From: Enterobacteriaceae bacterium RIT691
Lineage (GTDB): Bacteria > Pseudomonadota > Gammaproteobacteria > Enterobacterales > Enterobacteriaceae
Assembly: GCA_009668205.1 (NCBI GenBank)
Contig: WJYM01000002.1
Span: 434,001-498,000, forward strand
Reading direction: 5' to 3'
Length of the DNA stretch: 64,000 bases
In this document: positions 39,080 through 49,660 of the stretch, piece after piece
How the letters are laid out: every line of letters starts with the position of its first letter
How positions within the stretch are numbered: the first letter of the stretch is position 1
Made by a program: the position numbers and the translations under genes
Notes under the pieces: generated by a model
Told to the model about the DNA's origin: nothing
Database searches by the model: none
What the model saw: the letters and a program-made list of their open reading frames with translations, nothing else

Positions 39080-40000
39080 ATGTTTTACGGCATTGATATT
39101 GGCGGTACCAAAACGGAAATCGTGGCTTTTGACGACGAGATGCACATACGCTGGCGCAAGCGGGTCGCCACGCCGGTGCAGGACTATGAACTCTTTTTAG
39201 CCACCTTCTCATCACTGATTGATACCGCAGATTGGGAAACCGGCAGCCAGGGGAAAATCGGCATTGGCATGCCTGGGCTAATGGACAGACACACCGGCGA
39301 GCTCCTGTCCTCTAACGTGCCCTGTCTGACCGGGCGGCGGATCGTCAACGACCTGATTGATCGCGTATGTCGTCCCATTGCGGTAGATAACGACTGCTGT
39401 TGTTTTGCGCTTTCCGAAGCGCATACCCAGCAGGCGCAGCAGTATCAGCGGATCTTTGGCGCCATTATCGGTACCGGGTTGGGCGGAGGATTGGTGATTA
39501 ACGGCCAGCTCTACCGCGGGCGCAACCGGATGGCCTGTGAGTTTGGGCATCTGCCGCTAGCCGCTCAGTTCGCCCAGCGTTACCACTTGAGCGAAATGGC
39601 CTGTGGATGCGGTCTGAAGGGCTGCGTTGAACGCTATCTTTCCGGCCCTGGCCTGCTGGGGCTGCACCGCCATTTCAGTGGTAAAACGGTCACCATGGAA
39701 GCGCTGTGGGAAGGCTATCGACAACAGGAACCTTTGTCTGTCGAAACCATTTCTGCATGGACGGATATGCTCGGCGGCACGCTGGCTCAGCTTCAACTGA
39801 TCCTGGACGTTGATGCCTTTGTGCTGGGAGGCGGCGTGTCAAATGTGGAAGCCATCTACAGCCTGCTGCCTCAGGCGATGAAGCGCCACCTGTTTCCAGG
39901 GCTGGAGCCCGCAAAAATCCTGCCGGCGGTGCACGGTGCCACCAGCGGCGTGCGGGGTGCCGCGTTGTTACAGGCTGAACGGTACGCGCTGCAGAGCTAA
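39080..40000 (+). CDS. ROK-family sugar kinase (hexosamine kinase-like)
   Basis: The 306-residue ROK kinase begins MFYGIDIGGTKTEI (ATP phosphate loop DIGGTK), has the catalytic aspartate in VDNDCCCFALSEA, the ExGH motif in CEFGHLPL, and the zinc-binding CGCGLKGCVERYLSG (ROK signature). General similarity is highest, by memory, to N-acetylglucosamine kinase NagK. It would phosphorylate a free sugar released from the imported substrate. ATG 39080 follows SD AGGAGA; it is 17 bp after the oxidoreductase gene and ends the operon. Confidence 0.88.
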   Translation: MFYGIDIGGTKTEIVAFDDEMHIRWRKRVATPVQDYELFLATFSSLIDTADWETGSQGKIGIGMPGLMDRHTGELLSSNVPCLTGRRIVNDLIDRVCRPIAVDNDCCCFALSEAHTQQAQQYQRIFGAIIGTGLGGGLVINGQLYRGRNRMACEFGHLPLAAQFAQRYHLSEMACGCGLKGCVERYLSGPGLLGLHRHFSGKTVTMEALWEGYRQQEPLSVETISAWTDMLGGTLAQLQLILDVDAFVLGGGVSNVEAIYSLLPQAMKRHLFPGLEPAKILPAVHGATSGVRGAALLQAERYALQS

Positions 40001-40008
40001 CAATGAAA

Positions 40009-40027
40009 GGGAAGCGCCCGGCTTCCC
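40009..40027. terminator. Hairpin between ROK kinase and DeoR regulator
   Basis: GGGAAGC and GCTTCCC pair around GCCCG, with CTCCTTTCC on the right. It lies between convergent genes and probably ends the ABC operon. Confidence 0.55.
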
Positions 40028-40050
40028 CTCCTTTCCGCTTTCCTTATTAT

Positions 40051-40821
40051 TTACACATCGGCCAGCACCACCTCGACACCCATCTTTTCCAGAGTATGAA
40101 GATAGTGGTCCGGAATACCGCTGTCGGTGATCACCCGATGGATCTCGCCCACCTCACGGATCATACAAAAGCTTTTGCGGCCAAATTTACTCGAATCCGC
40201 CACCACGGTTATTTCCTGCGCCACCTGGCACATCACCCGGTTCAAATGCGCTTCACCAGGATGTGGCGTAGTGATCCCGGCATCAAGGCAAAAACCGTCA
40301 ACGCCCAGGAACAACTTATCAAACCGGTATTGCCGTAATTGAAGCTCCGCCGACGGGCCATACAGCGACAACACGCTTTGGCGCACATTGCCTCCCAGTA
40401 GCATCACATCCACACGGTCGTAATTTGCCAGCTCCCAGGCGATGTTCAGGGCATTAGTCATGACCACCAAATCGCGACGCGGTTTGAGAAAGGCGGGGAT
40501 CAGGGTGGTTGTCGAACCGGAGTCGAGGATCAGCGTATCGCCATCTTTTACAAAGCTCGCCGCCTTTTCCGCAATCTGGGATTTGACGTCGCGATTGAGC
40601 CGGTCTTTATCCTGAAGGGGTCTGTCGAAGGCAAAGTGGTGATTCAACACCGCACCACCGTAAGAACGTAGCGCACAGCCGCGCTGCTCCAGATAGCGTA
40701 AATCGTTACGGATCGTCACGCTCGATACGCCAAAGCGGACGCTAAGCGGTTCGACCCGCACACTACCCTGATCGCACAGCAGATCGATGATCTGCTCACG
40801 ACGTTTTACGCTGTCTAACAT
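40051..40821 (-). CDS. DeoR-family regulator of the ABC/ROK operon (AgaR paralogue)
   Basis: The 256-residue DeoR/GlpR-type regulator has an N-terminal HTH (about 6-57, with VRFGVSSVTIRNDLRYLEQRG) and a sugar-phosphate-sensing C-terminal domain with DSGSTTTLI and DSSKFGRKSF. It is clearly paralogous to AgaR encoded 0.3 kb away. It is convergent with the ROK gene and is the natural candidate repressor of the ABC operon. An 18-nt sequence almost identical to one upstream of kbaZ lies 52 bp before its start. Confidence 0.88.
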   Translation of the reverse strand: MLDSVKRREQIIDLLCDQGSVRVEPLSVRFGVSSVTIRNDLRYLEQRGCALRSYGGAVLNHHFAFDRPLQDKDRLNRDVKSQIAEKAASFVKDGDTLILDSGSTTTLIPAFLKPRRDLVVMTNALNIAWELANYDRVDVMLLGGNVRQSVLSLYGPSAELQLRQYRFDKLFLGVDGFCLDAGITTPHPGEAHLNRVMCQVAQEITVVADSSKFGRKSFCMIREVGEIHRVITDSGIPDHYLHTLEKMGVEVVLADV

Positions 40822-40872
40822 GGCTCAGGCTCCATCAGAATGGCAAACAACATCTGTCTTATTTGCGCTTAC

Positions 40873-40890
40873 ACGCTTTCGTTATCTTTC
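40873..40890. promoter_or_regulatory. Putative DeoR-type operator shared with the aga regulon
   Basis: ACGCTTTCGTTATCTTTC differs by one base from the sequence at 42071-42088 upstream of kbaZ. The CTTTC-N5-CTTTC arrangement resembles AgaR operators (CTTTCGTTTT words) and lies in the promoter region of the local DeoR gene. Confidence 0.6.
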
Positions 40891-41080
40891 GATATATATT
40901 ACACCAGAAGGCAAAAGGCGAATTTGTGAATGCACCAGCAACCCCTTTCTTTCCCGATTACCGCTAAAAACATTTCGGTTTATCAGAATCGAAAGCAAAA
41001 AAGGCAAAAACTGAAAAGAGAAAGCGCAGCATCAGCCCTGTTGCTTCTGGAAACGCAGGGGATAAACGAAAGCCGCAAAC

Positions 41081-41107
41081 AAAAAAACCTGCTCAAGGCA
41101 GGTTTTT
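41081..41107 (-). terminator. Intrinsic terminator downstream of agaR
   Basis: AAAAACCTGC and GCAGGTTTTT pair around TCAAG; on the minus strand the T-run is seven bases. It lies 38 bp past the agaR stop codon and can work on both strands. Confidence 0.85.
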
Positions 41108-41144
41108 CAGGACCGTTGAAGGCCATCACAATTTTACAATTTGT

Positions 41145-41957
41145 TCACGATTGTTTTACCAATACCACCTCTACGCCGTGACGGCGTAAACCTTCCAGAC
41201 TCTCCGTCGGGATCCCTTCATCCACGATGATCATGTGTATGCGCGGTGTATCGATAATTTTGTGCAGGCTTGAGCGATCAAATTTGCTGGAATCGGTGAC
41301 CACGATAATTCGCTCAGCCACTTCACACATTCTACGGTTCAGACGAGCTTCATCTTCGTTGTGCGTGCTGACCCCGCGCTCCAGATCAATCGCATCCACC
41401 CCGAGGAATAACATGTCGAAGTGGTAGTTTTGCAGCGACTGTTCCGCCTGGTCGCCATAGAACGACTGCGACTGCCGACGCAGATGTCCGCCGGTCATCA
41501 GCAGCTCCACACCTTCGGCTTCCAGCAGCGCGTTGCCCACGTTCATCCCGTTGGTCATGACAATCACATCGCTGTGCTGACGCATCAGGCGGGCGATTTC
41601 AAACGTGGTGGTACCCGAATCAAGGATCACCCGATGTCCGGGCTGAATCAAATCCGCCGCCACACGAGCGATGCTGCGCTTCAGGGCAATATTCAGTGTA
41701 CTTTTATCTTCGACAGAAGGTTCACCCGAGGGTAACGGGCTGTCGCAAATCAGCGCGCCGCCATAGGCCCGCACCGCAATGCCCTGCTTCTCCAGAAAGG
41801 CCAGGTCATTACGGATAGTCACGGTGGAAACCGCGAACGCCGTCGCCAAATCGTTCACCTGCACGCTGCCCTGCTGACGCAGGCGCTGAATAATCTGCTC
41901 TCGTCTTTCGCTGGTACCCGGCACACGTTTATCGACCGGGGTTTCTGAGGTTTTCAT
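41145..41957 (-). CDS. agaR: AgaR, DeoR-family repressor of the aga/kba regulon
   Basis: The 270-residue protein matches E. coli AgaR (269 aa) closely: HTH at about residues 17-68 ([18 protein letters not shown]) and the effector domain with [36 protein letters not shown] and [13 protein letters not shown]. It represses aga/kba promoters and is released by a phosphorylated amino sugar. It is divergent from kbaZ, with several operator-like repeats between them. Confidence 0.95.
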   Translation of the reverse strand: MKTSETPVDKRVPGTSERREQIIQRLRQQGSVQVNDLATAFAVSTVTIRNDLAFLEKQGIAVRAYGGALICDSPLPSGEPSVEDKSTLNIALKRSIARVAADLIQPGHRVILDSGTTTFEIARLMRQHSDVIVMTNGMNVGNALLEAEGVELLMTGGHLRRQSQSFYGDQAEQSLQNYHFDMLFLGVDAIDLERGVSTHNEDEARLNRRMCEVAERIIVVTDSSKFDRSSLHKIIDTPRIHMIIVDEGIPTESLEGLRRHGVEVVLVKQS

Positions 41958-41974
41958 AAGATGATCCTTGCCTG

Positions 41975-42175
41975 AACCTTTCGTTTCATTACGTTTTCGC
42001 TATTAACGCCTTTCTTTTTCGAGAATGCAAGTCTCAGTATCTCGGCTGACACGCAAAATCAAACCGGGCAACGCTTTCATTATCTTTCTTTTGTGAAACA
42101 AATCCCACTTCAATGATCTTTCATTTTATTTTTAACTTATTCTTGAGCACTATCACTCGAAATAAAACGAAAGCC
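41975..42175. promoter_or_regulatory. agaR-kbaZ control region with AgaR operator-like sites
   Basis: Four CTTTC(A/G)TT-type sites are visible: 41978-41997 (CTTTCGTTTCATTACGTTTT), 42071-42090 (CTTTCATTATCTTTCTTTT core), 42117-42134 (CTTTCATTTTATTTTT core) and, inverted, 42159-42175 (GCTTTCGTTTTATTTCG on the minus strand). They fit the published AgaR operator pattern as I recall it and sit in a 250-bp divergent region. Repression of both agaR and kbaZ is the likely function. Confidence 0.7.
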
Positions 42176-42207
42176 AAGAATCTCATCCGTCAATTATGGA
42201 GAGGAAA

Positions 42208-43497
42208 GTGAAACATTTAACTGAAATGGTTGAGCTGCATAAGCAAGGTGCGAATAACGGAATTTATGCCGTGTGCTCTGCACACCCTCGCGTGCTGGAA
42301 GCCGCAATCCGCTTTGCTCGCGACAATCACACCCCGCTGTTGATTGAAGCCACGTCAAACCAGGTGGACCAGTTTGGCGGTTATACGGGAATGACGCCGG
42401 TCGATTTCCGCCAATTCGTGCTGACGCTGGCGGCAGACCTGGGGTATCCGGAAGAACAGCTGATTCTCGGCGGCGACCACCTTGGCCCCAACCGCTGGCA
42501 GCAGTCCCCCGCGACCGAAGCCATGACGCATGCAGAAGAACTGATCAGAAGCTATGTTGCCGCCGGGTTTAAGAAAATCCACCTCGACTGCAGCATGTCC
42601 TGTGCCGATGACCCTACCCCGCTCTCCGATGAGATCGTCGCGGAACGCGCTGCGCGGTTGGCTAAAATTGCCGAAACCACCTGCATGAAAACCTTTGGCG
42701 TTTGCGATCTGGTCTACGTCATCGGCACCGAAGTTCCCGTTCCGGGCGGCGCACATGAGACCCTGAATAGCCTTGAAGTGACGACGCCACAGGCAGCACA
42801 GGCCACTCTGCGTGCCCACTTCAGCGCCTTTGAGGCACAGGGCCTGAATGCGATCTGGCCACGAATTATAGGCCTGGTTGTTCAGCCTGGCGTCGAGTTC
42901 GATCATACTCATGTTATTGATTACGCGCCGGAAAAAGCGGTGGCGCTCAGCAAAATGGTGGAAGCTTTCGACACGCTGGTCTTTGAGGCGCACTCCACCG
43001 ATTATCAAACCCCGCAGGCACTGAAGCGCCTGGTTCACGATCACTTCGCCATTCTCAAAGTGGGCCCGGCGTTAACCTTCGCCCTGCGTGAAGCCCTGTT
43101 TGCGTTGGCCTGCATCGAAGAAGAACTGGTGCCCGCCCGTACCTGTTCCGGACTGCGTCGGGTTCTTGAGGACGTCATGCTTGAAAAGCCCGGCTACTGG
43201 CAAAGTCACTATCACGGTGATAGCCATGCGCGCCGCCTGGCACGCGGCTACAGCTATTCAGATCGGGTGCGCTACTACTGGCCGGACAAAGAGATCGACG
43301 ATGCGCTTTCCCATCTGGTGAAAAACCTTGTCGACGAAGAGCTGCCGTTGCCGCTTATCAGTCAGTACCTGCCCATGCAGTACACCCGAGTCCGAGAGGG
43401 CCACATCGCCGCCACGCCTCAGGCGCTGATCCTCGACCACATTCAGGACGTCATACGTCAATACCACACAGCTTGTTTAGGTCATCACCAAGAATAA
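42208..43497 (+). CDS. kbaZ: KbaZ, tagatose-1,6-bisphosphate aldolase accessory subunit
   Basis: I placed the start at GTG 42208 (then [13 protein letters not shown]), with SD GGAGAGG, as in E. coli; the ATG at 42196 overlaps that SD. The product has 429 residues (E. coli 426). KbaZ is the non-catalytic D-tagatose-bisphosphate aldolase class II subunit, which activates and stabilises KbaY. Landmarks are [10 protein letters not shown] and [12 protein letters not shown]. It heads the first aga transcript, kbaZ-agaV-W-E-F-A. Confidence 0.93.
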   Translation: MKHLTEMVELHKQGANNGIYAVCSAHPRVLEAAIRFARDNHTPLLIEATSNQVDQFGGYTGMTPVDFRQFVLTLAADLGYPEEQLILGGDHLGPNRWQQSPATEAMTHAEELIRSYVAAGFKKIHLDCSMSCADDPTPLSDEIVAERAARLAKIAETTCMKTFGVCDLVYVIGTEVPVPGGAHETLNSLEVTTPQAAQATLRAHFSAFEAQGLNAIWPRIIGLVVQPGVEFDHTHVIDYAPEKAVALSKMVEAFDTLVFEAHSTDYQTPQALKRLVHDHFAILKVGPALTFALREALFALACIEEELVPARTCSGLRRVLEDVMLEKPGYWQSHYHGDSHARRLARGYSYSDRVRYYWPDKEIDDALSHLVKNLVDEELPLPLISQYLPMQYTRVREGHIAATPQALILDHIQDVIRQYHTACLGHHQE

Positions 43498-43514
43498 AAG
43501 TGAAGGAAATCGTT

Positions 43515-43988
43515 ATGCCAAATATCGTCTTAAGCCGTATCGATGAGCGCCTTATCCACGGTCAGGTCGGCGTTCAGTGGGTCGGATTTGCTGGTGCGAA
43601 TCTCGTACTGGTCGCCAACGATGAGGTGGCCGAAGATCCGGTGCAGCAAAACCTGATGGAAATGGTGCTCGCGGATGGGATTGCCGTCCGTTTTTGGTCA
43701 CTGCAAAAAGTGATCGACAACATTCACCGCGCGGCAGACAGGCAAAAAATCCTGCTGGTCTGCAAAAACCCCTCGGACTTCCAGAAACTGGTCGAGGGCG
43801 GTGTGCCCGTCACCCGCATCAACGTTGGCAACATGCATTACGCCGAAGGGAAACAACAGATTGCCAAAACAGTTTCCGTTGATGCCTATGACATTGCGGC
43901 ATTTAGTGCACTGAAACAGGCCGGTGTCGCCTGCTTTGTTCAGGGCGTCCCGACCGAACCCGCGCAGGATCTGTTCAAACTACTCTGA
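43515..43988 (+). CDS. agaV: AgaV, GalNAc PTS EIIB component
   Basis: The 157-residue mannose-family EIIB has the phosphorylatable histidine H15 in RIDERLIHGQVGVQW. Sequence is nearly the same as E. coli AgaV. I chose ATG 43515 (SD AAGGAA) over an upstream in-frame ATG that lies inside kbaZ. It accepts phosphate from AgaF and passes it to N-acetylgalactosamine during import through AgaW/AgaE. Confidence 0.95.
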   Translation: MPNIVLSRIDERLIHGQVGVQWVGFAGANLVLVANDEVAEDPVQQNLMEMVLADGIAVRFWSLQKVIDNIHRAADRQKILLVCKNPSDFQKLVEGGVPVTRINVGNMHYAEGKQQIAKTVSVDAYDIAAFSALKQAGVACFVQGVPTEPAQDLFKLL

Positions 43989-43999
43989 AGGAGATCGCG

Positions 44000-44782
44000 A
44001 TGGAAATCAGTTTCTTACAGGCAGCCGCGCTGGGCATTCTCGCCTTTATCGCGGGACTGGATATGTTTAACGGTCTGACCCACATGCACCGCCCGGTGGT
44101 ACTTGGACCCCTGGTGGGTTTAATCCTCGGCGATCTGCACACCGGGATCCTCACCGGGGGGACGCTGGAACTGGTCTGGATGGGCCTGGCACCGCTGGCT
44201 GGCGCTCAGCCACCTAACGTCATCATCGGTACGATCGTCGGCACCGCCTTTGCCATCACGACCGGGGTGAAGCCAGAAGTGGCGGTCGGTGTCGCAGTGC
44301 CATTCGCCGTGGCGGTACAAATGGGGATCACCTTCCTGTTCTCGGTGATGTCCGGCGTGATGTCACGCTGCGATCGCATGGCGGCTAACGCGGATACCAA
44401 CGGGATTGAGCGGGTTAACTATCTCGCCCTGCTGGCCCTGGGAACGTTCTATTTTCTGTGCGCGTTTCTGCCGGTTTACTTCGGCGCGGAGCATGCCAAA
44501 ACCGCCATTGATGTTCTGCCAGCGCGTCTGATTGATGGTCTGGGCGTCGCGGGCGGCATCATGCCAGCCATCGGTTTTGCCGTGCTGCTGAAAATCATGA
44601 TGAAAAACGTCTACATCCCTTATTTCATTATCGGCTTTGTCGCCGCCGCCTGGCTGAAACTGCCGGTGCTGGCTATTGCTGCCGCCGCGTTAGCGATGGC
44701 ACTGATCGACCTGCTGCGTAAGGATCCGCAACCAACGGTGACCCGTGCGGCGCAAGAAGAGGAATTCGAAGATGGCATCTAA
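44000..44782 (+). CDS. agaW: AgaW, GalNAc PTS EIIC component (full length)
   Basis: The 260-residue mannose-family EIIC (PTS EII-Sor type) has several membrane segments and the FIAGLDMFNGLTHMHRPVVLGPLVGLILGDLHTG start. It is the translocation subunit for N-acetylgalactosamine. In E. coli K-12 agaW is truncated, so the complete gene here points to a working GalNAc system. It overlaps agaE by 11 bp. Confidence 0.93.
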   Translation: MEISFLQAAALGILAFIAGLDMFNGLTHMHRPVVLGPLVGLILGDLHTGILTGGTLELVWMGLAPLAGAQPPNVIIGTIVGTAFAITTGVKPEVAVGVAVPFAVAVQMGITFLFSVMSGVMSRCDRMAANADTNGIERVNYLALLALGTFYFLCAFLPVYFGAEHAKTAIDVLPARLIDGLGVAGGIMPAIGFAVLLKIMMKNVYIPYFIIGFVAAAWLKLPVLAIAAAALAMALIDLLRKDPQPTVTRAAQEEEFEDGI

Positions 44783-45650
44783 CCACACCACGCTACCCGC
44801 AGCGGCAGACAGCGAGCAAACCCTGCTGACCGGGGTAAATGAAAACGTCTATGAAGATCAGAATCTTGGCCCAGAGCTCACCAAAAAGGACATCAATCGT
44901 GTCGCCTGGCGTTCCATGCTGCTGCAGGCCTCTTTTAACTACGAGCGTATGCAAGCTTCTGGCTGGCTTTATGGGCTGCTGCCTGCGCTGAAAAAAATAC
45001 ACACCAACAAACGCGATCTGGCGCGAGCGATGAAAGGCCACATGGGCTTCTTCAACACTCACCCGTTTCTGGTCACGTTCGTCATTGGCATTATTCTGGC
45101 GATGGAGCGATCCAAGCAGGACGTGAACAGTATCCAAAGCACCAAAATCGCCGTCGGTGCGCCGCTCGGTGGGATTGGCGACGCCATGTTCTGGCTGACG
45201 CTGCTGCCGATTTGCGGTGGTATCGGTGCAAGCCTTGCCTTACAGGGCTCGATTCTTGGCGCGGTGGTGTTCCTGATCATGTTTAACGTCGTGCATCTTG
45301 GCCTGCGTTTTGGCCTGGCGCATTACGCGTACCGCATGGGGGTGTCAGCAATCCCGCTTATCAAAGCGAACACCAAAAAAGTGGGACATGCGGCATCCAT
45401 TGTCGGGATGACGGTGATTGGCGCTCTGGTTGCCACCTACGTACGCCTCGCGACGACGCTGGAAATAACCGCGGGTGACGCGGTGGTTAAGCTGCAAAGC
45501 GACGTTATCGATAAGCTGATGCCCGCGTTTCTGCCGCTGGTTTACACCCTGTCGATGTTCTGGCTGGTACGCCGCGGCTGGAGCCCACTGCGTCTTATCG
45601 GTATTACCGTTGCCCTGGGTATCGTTGGCAAGTTTGCCCATTTCCTGTAA
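44772..45650 (+). CDS. agaE: AgaE, GalNAc PTS EIID component
   Basis: The 292-residue EIID protein has the family motif SFNYERMQASGWLYGLLPALKKI (about 62-84) and GAPLGGIGDAMFWLTLLPI. I chose ATG 44772 (MASNHT), with the SD AGAGGA, overlapping the end of agaW; the in-frame ATG at 44745 lacks a good SD. It forms the membrane complex with AgaW. Confidence 0.93.
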   Translation: MASNHTTLPAAADSEQTLLTGVNENVYEDQNLGPELTKKDINRVAWRSMLLQASFNYERMQASGWLYGLLPALKKIHTNKRDLARAMKGHMGFFNTHPFLVTFVIGIILAMERSKQDVNSIQSTKIAVGAPLGGIGDAMFWLTLLPICGGIGASLALQGSILGAVVFLIMFNVVHLGLRFGLAHYAYRMGVSAIPLIKANTKKVGHAASIVGMTVIGALVATYVRLATTLEITAGDAVVKLQSDVIDKLMPAFLPLVYTLSMFWLVRRGWSPLRLIGITVALGIVGKFAHFL

Positions 45651-45665
45651 TCGCGAGGGAGCATG

Positions 45666-46103
45666 ATGTTAGGCATTATTCTTACCGGCCACGGCGGGTT
45701 CGCCAGTGGCCTGGCGCAGGCCATGAAACAAGTACTCGGGGAACAGCCGGACTTTGTGGCGGTTGATTTCCCGGAAAGCTCCACGACGGCGCTGCTCACG
45801 GAGCAGTTAACAGAAGCGACAAGAACACTACGCGACTGCGAGGGGATTGTGTTTCTTACTGACCTGCTCGGCGGTTCACCGTTCCGAGTCGCGTCTACGC
45901 TTGCGATGCAAACGCCAGGCTGCGAAGTGATCACCGGGACTAACCTGCAATTACTGCTGGAAATGGCGCTGGAGCGCGAAGGACTCAGCGGTGAAGAGTT
46001 TCGTCTTCAGGCGCTGGAATGCGGGCACCGTGGGCTGACGTCTCTGGTGGATGAACTGGCTCGCCATCGTGAAGAAGACTGCGAAATAGGTGAAGGCATA
46101 TGA
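45666..46103 (+). CDS. agaF: AgaF, GalNAc PTS EIIA component
   Basis: The 145-residue mannose-family EIIA has the phosphorylated histidine in LTGHGGFASGL (residue 9 or so) and DLLGGSPFRVAS. Two ATGs are adjacent (45663, 45666); the second has better spacing to the SD GAGGG. It receives phosphate from HPr. Its stop overlaps the agaA start (ATGA), so the two are coupled. Confidence 0.93.
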   Translation: MLGIILTGHGGFASGLAQAMKQVLGEQPDFVAVDFPESSTTALLTEQLTEATRTLRDCEGIVFLTDLLGGSPFRVASTLAMQTPGCEVITGTNLQLLLEMALEREGLSGEEFRLQALECGHRGLTSLVDELARHREEDCEIGEGI

Positions 46104-47233
46104 CGCAATGGCTACGCGCCAGACGGCTGCTGACGGAACAGGGCTGGCTGGATGACCACCAGCTCGGGATTGAAAACGGCATTATTTCTGCCATTGAACC
46201 AATCCCCGCGGGAATTTCAGCCCGCGATGCAGAACTGCTCTGCCCCGCTTACATCGATACCCACGTACACGGAGGTGCGGGGGTCGACGTGATGGACGAT
46301 GCGCCCGGCGTGTTGGAAACCCTGGCCATCTACAAAGCCCGGGAAGGCGTGGGGGCGTGGCTTCCCACCACCGTTACCGCTCCGCTCAAGAGTATTCACT
46401 CGGCGCTTACCCGTATCGCCGAGCGCTGTGAACGCGGTGGGTCAGGAGCCGAAGTTCTGGGAAGCTATCTGGAAGGGCCGTACTTTACGCCGCAGAACAA
46501 AGGCGCGCATCCGCCGGAACTGTTTCGCGAACTGGATTTTCATGAGCTGGATGCGCTGATTGAGATCTCGCGCCAGACCCTGCGGGTGGTTGCGCTGGCC
46601 CCAGAAAAACCCAACGCGCTGGACGCCATACGTCATCTGAAATCCCGCCACGTGCGGGTGATGTTGGGCCACAGCGCCGCCAGTTGGGCTCAAACCGTTG
46701 CCGCACTCGATGCGGGTGCTGATGGCTTAGTGCACTGTTTCAACGGGATGACGGGTCTGCACCATCGAGAACCGGGAATGGTCGGTGCCGGACTGACGGA
46801 TCCCCGCGCCTGGCTGGAGCTGATTGCCGACGGGCATCACGTTCACCCAGTCGCCATGCAGCTCTGCGCCCAGTGTGCCGGTGACAGAACCCTGCTCATT
46901 ACCGATGCCATGCGCGCCGCCGGTATGCCGGATGGTCATTATGATATTTGCGGTTACGACGTGGAAATGCGCGAAGGCGTCGTGCGAACCGCTACCGGAG
47001 GGCTGGCAGGCAGCACGCTGTCGCTCGATGCCGCCGTACGTAACATGGTGCAGCTGGCAAAATGCTCGGCAGAAGACGCTATTCATATGGCCTCGCTGCA
47101 CCCTGCCAACATGCTCGGTGTGAATGACAGGCTAGGGTCAATCGCCATCGGAAAACGTGCCAGCCTGGTGGCCCTCAACGAGGCGTTGTTTGTGCAACAC
47201 ACCTGGATCCACGGCCAGCTTCACACCCGGTAA
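46100..47233 (+). CDS. agaA: AgaA, N-acetylgalactosamine-6-phosphate deacetylase (full length)
   Basis: The 377-residue amidohydrolase removes acetate from GalNAc-6-P to give galactosamine-6-P. It has the metal-binding DTHVHGGAG motif (about residues 53-61), the catalytic-site GSYLEGPYF, and downstream histidines in VMLGHSAA and VHCFNGMTGLHHREPG. In E. coli K-12 the gene is truncated; this copy is complete. It ends the first aga transcript and is followed by a 269-bp gap with further AgaR-like sites. Confidence 0.94.
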   Translation: MTQWLRARRLLTEQGWLDDHQLGIENGIISAIEPIPAGISARDAELLCPAYIDTHVHGGAGVDVMDDAPGVLETLAIYKAREGVGAWLPTTVTAPLKSIHSALTRIAERCERGGSGAEVLGSYLEGPYFTPQNKGAHPPELFRELDFHELDALIEISRQTLRVVALAPEKPNALDAIRHLKSRHVRVMLGHSAASWAQTVAALDAGADGLVHCFNGMTGLHHREPGMVGAGLTDPRAWLELIADGHHVHPVAMQLCAQCAGDRTLLITDAMRAAGMPDGHYDICGYDVEMREGVVRTATGGLAGSTLSLDAAVRNMVQLAKCSAEDAIHMASLHPANMLGVNDRLGSIAIGKRASLVALNEALFVQHTWIHGQLHTR

Positions 47234-47352
47234 TCCTTCCTTCTCTTCCTGGATGCACTCCCTCGCATGCCGTTTTACCGCGGCATGCATTTCTTTCTTT
47301 TCCTTTTTATTTTCGCTCACCGCCTCTCGTTTGCTTTTGTCTTGCGGATCAC

Positions 47353-47453
47353 GCTTTTCGTTTTATTTCCACTTTTGCATTGATCTTTCGTTTTCTTTTT
47401 AATAGATTTCAATCAACCGAAGTATGAACAAAGAGAAACAAAACGAAAGAAAG
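47353..47453. promoter_or_regulatory. agaS promoter region with AgaR operator-like sites
   Basis: Three sites of the same type as upstream of kbaZ are visible: 47353-47370 (CTTTTCGTTTTATTTCC core), 47384-47401 (CTTTCGTTTTCTTTTT core) and inverted at 47435-47453 (CTTTCTTTCGTTTTGTTT on the minus strand). They lie 50-150 bp before agaS, within the 269-bp agaA-agaS gap, which holds no gene. Confidence 0.7.
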
Positions 47454-47502
47454 TAATCCGTAATGGCTTTCTGAAGTGAAATACCTAATGAAGGATGACG
47501 TT

Positions 47503-49540
<2,038 letters not shown>

Positions 49541-49599
49541 GATTCAAACAGCTTCAAATCCGATTTCAAAAAATAACTATAAACCTCGCAAAAACGGCA

Positions 49600-49623
49600 A
49601 GGCATTCTTAATCAGGAATGCCT
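49600..49623. other. Hairpin upstream of the MalX-like gene
   Basis: AGGCATTC and GAATGCCT pair around TTAATCAG. No T-run follows, so it may be an operator or mRNA structure rather than a terminator. It lies 38 bp before the MalX-like start. Confidence 0.45.
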
Positions 49624-49660
49624 CGCCTGATAACATGTAAATTATCGAGGAGTACCCTAC

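Noticed and set aside
40930-41181. 83-codon frame between the two DeoR genes
   Set aside because: It runs through the agaR terminator and into agaR; no homology or ribosome binding site.
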